From positions 1-5,615 of the forward strand of contig JAQBPF010000449.1 in the NCBI GenBank assembly GCA_028287665.1: a DNA stretch of 5,615 bases, in the 5' to 3' direction. Shown here piece after piece: positions 1 to 3,430 of the stretch (position 1 is the first letter of the stretch; each line of letters opens with the position of its first letter). The notes beneath the pieces were generated by a model that worked only from the letters and a program-made list of their open reading frames with translations, was not told the origin of the DNA and did no database searches. The position numbers were made by a program, and so were the translations under genes. The stretch comes from Deinococcus sp. Its GTDB lineage: Bacteria > Deinococcota > Deinococci > Deinococcales > Deinococcaceae.

Positions 1-93
1 GCCCGACTTGGCCAGCACGGCCGCCGGGTAATCCAGAGGGTGAGGAAGGAGATGGCCTCACCGGCGCTGATGTGTGAGCGAAGGCATTTTGTG

Positions 94-113
94 ACTCAAA
101 TGCGCATGTGAGT
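94..113. repeat. 20-bp near-perfect palindrome
   Basis: The sequence ACTCAAATGCGCATGTGAGT reads the same on both strands except for one mismatched pair (bases 99 and 108). Nine of ten base pairs match around the central GCGC. A dyad of this length is typical of a dimeric repressor's operator, but no regulator gene is visible nearby. It also lies about 25 bases beyond the stop of the small minus-strand ORF, so it could instead be part of a transcript-end structure. It has no T-tract. Confidence 0.7.
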
Positions 114-136
114 GATCCACAAGCGCCTGTGGATAA
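113..136. repeat. Inverted pair of DnaA-box-like 9-mers (possible hairpin)
   Basis: Bases 128-136 (TGTGGATAA) are the exact reverse complement of the DnaA-box consensus TTATCCACA. Bases 113-121 (TGATCCACA) match the consensus on the plus strand with one mismatch. The two face each other across a 6-base spacer (AGCGCC), which makes a perfect 7-bp stem of 115-121 with 128-134. I see no AT-rich unwinding element and no dnaA or dnaN gene, so an origin is not supported. The pair could be a regulatory DnaA site, or a hairpin ending the small minus-strand ORF, whose stop codon is two bases away. Confidence 0.55.
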
Positions 137-137
137 C

Positions 138-359
138 TCATTTCCAAATCAGCAGGAAACGTTCTGGTCCATAGAAATCCAGCAGCGCCGCCTGAAGCAA
201 CTGCTCTGCGGGCAACACCACTCCATCGGCATCTATAATGCTGTTCAGTTGCCAGCGCCGTTGCCAGAGCGTGACCAGCCAGTCTCCCAGCTGTTCTGCG
301 CTAGACACCTCAACCGTTCCCCCTGTGGAGTTGAGTTTTAAAGGGTAGGCTGGACTCAT
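138..359 (-). CDS. Possible small hypothetical protein (73 aa)
   Basis: I do not recognise a family. The predicted product is 73 residues with a normal-looking composition: a short N-terminal tail, then a tryptophan-, leucine- and glutamine-rich body with a likely helix near residues 20-35 and a C-terminal half resembling a small globular domain. There is no signal peptide or membrane segment. A GGAGG (plus-strand CCTCC, 371-375) lies 11 bases before the ATG, but it falls inside the start of the MarC reading frame. GC is about 55%, below the neighbours, and third-position GC is about 60%, so codon use gives weak support. Two dyads follow directly after its stop, as expected for a transcript end. 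Its ATG abuts the MarC ATG on the other strand, leaving no room for separate upstream regions. It may be a chance ORF. Confidence 0.4.
   Translation of the reverse strand: MSPAYPLKLNSTGGTVEVSSAEQLGDWLVTLWQRRWQLNSIIDADGVVLPAEQLLQAALLDFYGPERFLLIWK
234..239 (+). promoter_or_regulatory. Perfect TATAAT hexamer, possible -10 element upstream of the MarC gene
   Basis: TATAAT matches the sigma-70 -10 consensus exactly. The best upstream partner is weak: GCAACA at 212-217, 16 bases away, agrees with TTGACA at only three positions. If active it would give the MarC gene a 5' leader of roughly 115 bases and would fire from inside the small minus-strand ORF. In this otherwise GC-rich window the hexamer stands out, but it may be coincidental. 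Confidence 0.25.
346..351 (+). promoter_or_regulatory. Candidate leaderless -10 hexamer (TAGGCT) before the MarC start
   Basis: TAGGCT fits the TAnnnT pattern and ends eight bases before the MarC ATG. That is close to the spacing of leaderless Deinococcus genes. An AAGGG at 341-345 could instead act as a weak ribosome binding site, but its 14-base spacing is long. No convincing -35 is visible 17 bases upstream. Confidence 0.3.
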
Positions 360-1037
360 ATGGACTTCGCCCTCCCCCTGACCATCATCAATAAGACGTT
401 TCTAACCATGCTGGTGGTCATGGATCCGATTGGCCTTGCCCCCATTTTTATTGGGCTGGCAGGCAACCGCCCGGCCTTCGAGCGGCGGCGCATGGCCTTC
501 AAGGCGTCGGTGGTGGCGGGCATCATCATCTTGCTGTTTGGCCTGTTTGGGCGGGCGCTGCTGGAGCACCTGGGCATCAGCCTGAGCGCCTTCCGGGTGG
601 CGGGCGGCATCCTGCTGTTTCTGATTGCGCTGGACATGGTGTTTGCGCGGCCCAGCGGCAGCAAGGAAACGCCAGAAGAGGAACAGGAAGCCCAGGAACG
701 CCAGGACATCAGCGTGTTTCCGCTGGCCATTCCGCTGATCGCGGGCCCCGGCACGTTGGCCAGCATCATGATTCTGGCCAGCGACGCGCACGGCAACGGC
801 TTTTTGCTGGGCGCAGTCTTTGTGGTCACCTTTGGCGTGCTGCTGCTCTGCTACCTCGCCCTGCGGCTGTCGGGCCAGATTGCCCGCGTGATCGGCCTGA
901 CCGGGGTGCATGTGGTCACGCGGGTGCTGGGCGTGCTGCTGGGCGCATTGGCCGTGCAGTACGTGGCCGATGGGGTGCTGGAATTTATGCGCGGCGGCCT
1001 GAAAATTACGGGCAGCGGCCTGCTGGGACTGGCCTGA
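360..1037 (+). CDS. MarC/UPF0056-family integral membrane protein (225 aa)
   Basis: This is a complete six-helix inner-membrane protein of the MarC (UPF0056) family, whose usual length is about 200-225 residues. Predicted helices are near residues 9-33, 48-68, 73-95, 119-141, 147-169 and 178-206. Family signatures are visible: DPIGLAPIF (22-30) in helix 1 and [11 protein letters not shown] (121-131) in helix 4, two related half-repeats each with a proline- and glycine-rich core. A charged Glu-rich loop (about 97-117) joins the two halves, presumably on one face of the membrane. The family resembles small-molecule exporters, but its substrate is not settled, and the old link of E. coli MarC to multiple antibiotic resistance was withdrawn. 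ATG at 360 is the natural start, because the family motif begins about 20 residues in. The gene stands alone on its strand until the HNH gene 146 bases downstream. Family assignment is secure and function is open. Confidence 0.95.
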   Translation: MDFALPLTIINKTFLTMLVVMDPIGLAPIFIGLAGNRPAFERRRMAFKASVVAGIIILLFGLFGRALLEHLGISLSAFRVAGGILLFLIALDMVFARPSGSKETPEEEQEAQERQDISVFPLAIPLIAGPGTLASIMILASDAHGNGFLLGAVFVVTFGVLLLCYLALRLSGQIARVIGLTGVHVVTRVLGVLLGALAVQYVADGVLEFMRGGLKITGSGLLGLA

Positions 1038-1041
1038 TCGG

Positions 1042-1063
1042 CCCAGGCAAAATAGAGCCTGGG
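1042..1063 (+). terminator. Hairpin just after the MarC stop (weak terminator candidate)
   Basis: CCCAGGC (1042-1048) and GCCTGGG (1057-1063) form a perfect 7-bp GC-rich stem around an 8-base A-rich loop, four bases past the MarC TGA. No T-tract follows, so it is at best a weak or factor-assisted terminator, or an mRNA-end stabiliser. Confidence 0.4.
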
Positions 1064-1170
1064 GCAACGACTTGAGGGGAGGCGGGGCAGCACCGTCTCT
1101 GCCTGTTTCTGAGGCCAATCTAGGCCACTGATAAGCCACCCGGCGCAACAATCTCTTTCCAACTGGGCCG

Positions 1171-1176
1171 TATTAT
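1171..1176 (+). promoter_or_regulatory. Leaderless-type -10 element (TATTAT) of the HNH gene
   Basis: TATTAT differs from TATAAT at one base. It is followed by seven bases (GCAGGGC) and then ATG at 1184. That geometry puts the predicted transcription start on or next to the A of the ATG, as in leaderless Deinococcus genes. No clear -35 hexamer is present at the expected distance. The hexamer overlaps an alternative ATG at 1175, which argues against that upstream start. Confidence 0.6.
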
Positions 1177-1183
1177 GCAGGGC

Positions 1184-1765
1184 ATGAACACCCCGACGAG
1201 TGTGATCAAAACCGTGAATGGAGGAGAGGAAGCAGCGAGGCCGCCCGCCCGCGTTGCGCCGGATCTGAATGCCCCGCGTGTGCTGGTGCTGAACGCTTCC
1301 TACGAGCCGCTGCATGTCACGAGCGCCAAACGCGCGATTACACTCGTGCAGTACGGGGTGGCCGAGGTTCTGGAAGCCAGCGAGGACGTGGTGAGGTCGC
1401 CCAGCACCACCATCAACGTGCCCAGCGTGATCCGGTTGCGCCGCTATGTGCGCCGTCCCAGAGTGCACCCCGTTCCCTTCAACCGCCGCAACGTACTGCG
1501 CCGAGACACCTTTGCCTGCCAGTACTGCGGCTCGACCGACGACCTCACGCTCGACCATGTGATGCCCCGTTCGCGGGGTGGGCGGCACAACTGGGACAAC
1601 GTGACCACCGCCTGCAGGGTATGCAACCAGCGCAAGGGGAGCCGCACCCCCGACGAGGCCGGGATGCACCTTCGCACCCGGCCTCGTGCCCCAACGTTCG
1701 GCGTGTACGCACACGGCCAGTTTGCCCACTGGCAACCGGGGTGGGCCAAGTACATCGGGCAGTAA
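1184..1765 (+). CDS. Stand-alone HNH endonuclease (193 aa)
   Basis: The protein has the architecture of small HNH nucleases widespread in Deinococcus-Thermus, cyanobacteria and actinobacteria. The numbering here counts from the ATG at 1184. A disordered N-terminal tail (about 1-30) precedes a conserved segment (about 32-67) containing VLVLNASYEPL. An arginine-rich stretch (about 85-107) follows, then the nuclease module (about 108-160). In that module, Cys112 and Cys115 pair with Cys144 and Cys147 as the zinc knuckle. Asp124-His125 is the catalytic start of the HNH motif, and Asn136/Asn139 and the NQRKG segment near 148-152 complete the metal-finger fold. All key residues are present, so an active nicking or cutting enzyme is likely, but the biological substrate is unknown. 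No methylase or restriction partner is visible. An ATG three codons upstream (1175) would give 196 residues; I prefer 1184 because of the leaderless -10 element. The gene is convergent with the 2H-RdgB fusion gene. Confidence 0.93.
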   Translation: MNTPTSVIKTVNGGEEAARPPARVAPDLNAPRVLVLNASYEPLHVTSAKRAITLVQYGVAEVLEASEDVVRSPSTTINVPSVIRLRRYVRRPRVHPVPFNRRNVLRRDTFACQYCGSTDDLTLDHVMPRSRGGRHNWDNVTTACRVCNQRKGSRTPDEAGMHLRTRPRAPTFGVYAHGQFAHWQPGWAKYIGQ

Positions 1766-1774
1766 AAACCGTAA

Positions 1775-1792
1775 GTAGTGGGTGGGTAGTGG
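1775..1792 (+). repeat. Short direct repeats (GTAGTGG)
   Basis: GTAGTGG occurs at 1775-1781 and again at 1786-1792, within a G/T/A-only stretch (1775-1802) made of degenerate GTAGTGG/GTGAGTAGG units. It merges into the left outer arm of the nested inverted repeat. The biased composition is unlike the coding sequence on either side. Confidence 0.6.
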
Positions 1793-1878
1793 TGAGTAGG
1801 AAAGTCAAAAGATGAAGGCGTGGACTGCATCGGTACTCTGTGTGCAGTCCACGCCTTCATCAGTTCCCACTCACCACT
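1788..1878. repeat. 91-bp nested inverted repeat between convergent genes
   Basis: The inner arms 1811-1829 and 1843-1861 are perfect 19-bp reverse complements (GATGAAGGCGTGGACTGCA on the left) around a 13-base loop. The outer arms 1788-1802 and 1864-1878 are 15 bp with one mismatch (A1798 opposite C1868). Inner and outer stems are separated by an unequal internal loop (8 bases left, 2 right). The whole structure fits between the HNH stop (1765) and the stop of the fusion gene (1890). In RNA from the minus strand the single outer mismatch becomes a U-G wobble, so the structure pairs better in that direction. It may be a member of a dispersed palindromic repeat family, or a bidirectional transcription barrier. 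Confidence 0.95.
1803..1861 (-). terminator. Likely rho-independent terminator for the 2H-RdgB transcript
   Basis: Read on the minus strand, the 19-bp inner hairpin (1861-1811) is followed at once by TTTTGACTTT (1810-1801), a modest U-tract. It begins 28 bases beyond the stop codon at 1890. On the plus strand no T-run follows the hairpin, so it would be a poorer terminator for the HNH gene. The stem is longer than most terminators, which suggests a repeat element recruited to, or coinciding with, this role. Confidence 0.5.
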
Positions 1879-1889
1879 CACAGTCTTGC

Positions 1890-3332
1890 CTACTCCAGCC
1901 TCGTCACTTCCCGCTCCGGCTCGCCGCTCCTGTGCGCGTCCATCAGCGCCGCCAGCGCACGGCCCCGGTGGCTCAGGGCCCGTTTTTCGGCGAGGGTCAT
2001 TTCGGCCAGGGTCCGGGTTTCGCCGTCGGGCACAAAAAGGGGATCGTAGCCAAAGCCGCCCTCGCCGCGTGGGCCTTCCAGAATCACGCCGGGCACTTCG
2101 CCCCGGTAGGATTCCAGGTGGCCGTCCGGGTAAGCCAGAATCACCACACTGACGAATTTGGCGCGGCGGTTGGTTTTTCCGCGCAGGCGCTCCAGCAGGT
2201 ACATATTGCGGTCAAGGTCGCTGGTGCGGTTGCCGTAGCGGGCCGAATACACGCCGGGCTCACCGTCCAGCACCTCGACTTCCAGCCCGGAGTCGTCGGC
2301 CAGGGCAACTCGGCCCATCGTAATGGCCGCCGCACAGGCTTTCATGGCGGCGTTTTCTTCGTAGGTCACGCCCGTCTCTTCGGGCATGGGAAAGCTGCCG
2401 ATGCCGTCCAGCTGCCAGTTCAGGCCACTCAGGGCTTCCTCGATCTCGCGCACTTTTCCGGGATTGCCTGTGGCCACCACGACACGTTTGCGGGCCAGAG
2501 CACTGGAGGTTGTCATGCCCCCGGCTGTGGGCGCGGCCTCCTGCCGTAAAGGTTCTTGGACAAGTTCTGCCGATGTTTCTGCTCCCAGCAGGGGAATATC
2601 GGCCCGCACCCGCCACTGCTGCTCGCCTGCCCGCCGCTCGAAGAGGGTGACGCCGCCGTAGCTCTGGGTCTGAAAAGGAGCCAGCCGCGCTTCCAGTTCA
2701 TGACGCAGGCGCTCGGGGTCGCTGCCGCTGTAGGGCTGCACCAGCGTAAAGTGCGGCTGCCACGAGTCCAGCCCCCGTGGGGTATGCAGCAGCTTCATCC
2801 GGGCCTGCTCATGGGGCCGTGCATACTTGCCCTCGCGCACTTCCCAATCAAAGGGCGAGGCGCTGACATACGGCGCGAGGCGGGCCGACAGGAGCGTTTG
2901 AAGCACCGTCAGAGCGGGGCTGGCATTCAGGCGCTGGACCCAGACCTTGCCGTCTTCCCACGCCTCTACACGGCCCCCCGACAGGCCCAGAAATGCCCCC
3001 GGCGACAGGCACGCCACGCAGGCCCGGACTTCGGCTTCTATGTCGGGCCAGTGGGCAGGGTCGGTGCTGAACGCCTCGGTCACCGTGAGATGAAAGCCGT
3101 AGGGGCCAGCGTCGGTTTGCCATTCTGAACGCATAAATTCGGGCATAGGGACGGGCTGGCCTGCCCGAACATCAAACCCCAGCAGCCCCGACCCCACCCG
3201 GTAGAAGTCGCTGGCTGCCGGGGGGCAGAGATACACCGCAAATTTCGTTTCCTGATCGGGGTGGCCCAGTTGAGGCAGGGCGGGTTGAGAGGAGCCAGAC
3301 GGCTGAAATCTGGCTGAATCGGAATCGGACAT
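1890..3332 (-). CDS. rdgB: Fusion of 2H phosphoesterase (DUF1045-like) and RdgB/HAM1 non-canonical purine NTP pyrophosphatase (480 aa)
   Basis: The C-terminal half (about 281-470) is a full RdgB/HAM1 enzyme. It hydrolyses ITP, dITP and XTP to the monophosphate and pyrophosphate, keeping deaminated purines out of DNA and RNA. Family motifs are intact: ATGNPGKVREI (287-297), TYEENA (323-328), ADDSGL with the catalytic Asp pair (345-350), GVYSARYG (360-367), GFGYDPLF (426-433) and SHRG (454-457). The N-terminal half (about 30-248) resembles the DUF1045 branch of 2H phosphoesterases, often found with phosphonate genes. It opens with FAVYLCPP and has the two paired motifs HLT (81-83) and HFT (194-196). 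A 30-residue Ala/Glu/Thr-rich linker joins the halves. RdgB is normally about 190-210 residues alone, so the length is unusual. Met273 (codon 2514-2516) would be a natural start for RdgB alone, but the frame is open throughout and the nearest AGGAGG is 20 bases away. The start at 3332 has no Shine-Dalgarno but has a leaderless-type promoter. The domain calls are firm; the activity and role of the 2H half are inferred. Confidence 0.92.
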   Translation of the reverse strand: MSDSDSARFQPSGSSQPALPQLGHPDQETKFAVYLCPPAASDFYRVGSGLLGFDVRAGQPVPMPEFMRSEWQTDAGPYGFHLTVTEAFSTDPAHWPDIEAEVRACVACLSPGAFLGLSGGRVEAWEDGKVWVQRLNASPALTVLQTLLSARLAPYVSASPFDWEVREGKYARPHEQARMKLLHTPRGLDSWQPHFTLVQPYSGSDPERLRHELEARLAPFQTQSYGGVTLFERRAGEQQWRVRADIPLLGAETSAELVQEPLRQEAAPTAGGMTTSSALARKRVVVATGNPGKVREIEEALSGLNWQLDGIGSFPMPEETGVTYEENAAMKACAAAITMGRVALADDSGLEVEVLDGEPGVYSARYGNRTSDLDRNMYLLERLRGKTNRRAKFVSVVILAYPDGHLESYRGEVPGVILEGPRGEGGFGYDPLFVPDGETRTLAEMTLAEKRALSHRGRALAALMDAHRSGEPEREVTRLE

Positions 3333-3338
3333 GAAGAA

Positions 3339-3344
3339 AGTCTA
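3339..3344 (-). promoter_or_regulatory. Leaderless-type -10 element (TAGACT) of the 2H-RdgB gene
   Basis: On the minus strand TAGACT is followed by six bases (TTCTTC) and then the ATG. No purine-rich ribosome binding site precedes this start, so a leaderless mRNA is the simplest reading. It would allow transcription independent of the upstream pnkp gene. No good -35 is evident. Confidence 0.5.
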
Positions 3345-3392
3345 ACGTTCGGCTCTGACTGAAATGGGACGCCGCCTTCGTTGAACCCGCCT

Positions 3393-3413
3393 GACCGGAG
3401 CCGCAGTCCGGCC
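3393..3413 (-). terminator. Small hairpin after the pnkp stop
   Basis: In minus-strand RNA GGCCGGA (3413-3407) pairs with TCCGGTC (3399-3393), giving seven pairs with one G-U wobble around a 7-base loop, 17 bases past the pnkp stop. There is no U-tract. It could be a weak terminator or a processing site in the 98-base gap before the fusion gene. Confidence 0.3.
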
Positions 3414-3430
3414 AACCCTGAGGGCAGACC

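Larger units (their letters stand above)
1..137. other. Left flank with no assignable gene
   Basis: I could not assign a gene here. One plus frame is open from the edge to a TGA at 109-111 (about 36 residues, arginine-rich, unlike any family I know). Another plus frame stops with TAA at 29-31. On the minus strand a short frame left of about position 57 is open to the edge, but it has no convincing start. A purine-rich stretch (43-51) precedes an ATG at 52, but that reading yields only 19 codons. The clearest signals are the two dyads at 94-136, listed separately. The region may simply be the spacer between the small minus-strand ORF and a gene outside the window. Confidence 0.4.

Noticed and set aside
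94..136. Replication origin based on DnaA boxes
   Set aside because: There are only two boxes, no AT-rich unwinding region, and no dnaA, dnaN or other origin-linked gene.
108..341. Plus-strand open frame of 77 codons opposite the small minus-strand ORF
   Set aside because: It begins inside the dyad region without a ribosome binding site, and its Gln/Pro-rich product looks less protein-like than the minus-strand reading. Codon statistics do not separate the two, so both remain uncertain.
1086..1103. Second hairpin in the MarC to HNH spacer (GGCAG/CTGCC)
   Set aside because: The 5-bp stem with an 8-base loop and no proper T-tract is within chance expectation for GC-rich sequence.
402..1151. 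Long minus-strand open frame of 249 codons opposite the MarC gene
   Set aside because: Its product is rich in Gln, His, Ala and Arg with no family motif, and it lies opposite a clear MarC protein. It is a shadow caused by high GC.
851..1735. Minus-strand open frame of 294 codons across MarC, the spacer and the HNH gene
   Set aside because: It overlaps two well-supported plus-strand genes, has a low-complexity composition and matches nothing recognisable.
1184..1765. HNH gene as part of a homing element or restriction system
   Set aside because: There is no intron, intein, methylase or specificity gene around it. The family is normally a stand-alone chromosomal gene.
1812..2549. Plus-strand open frame of 245 codons opposite the RdgB half
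   Set aside because: It starts inside the inverted repeat and runs antisense to conserved RdgB motifs. No protein family is recognisable.
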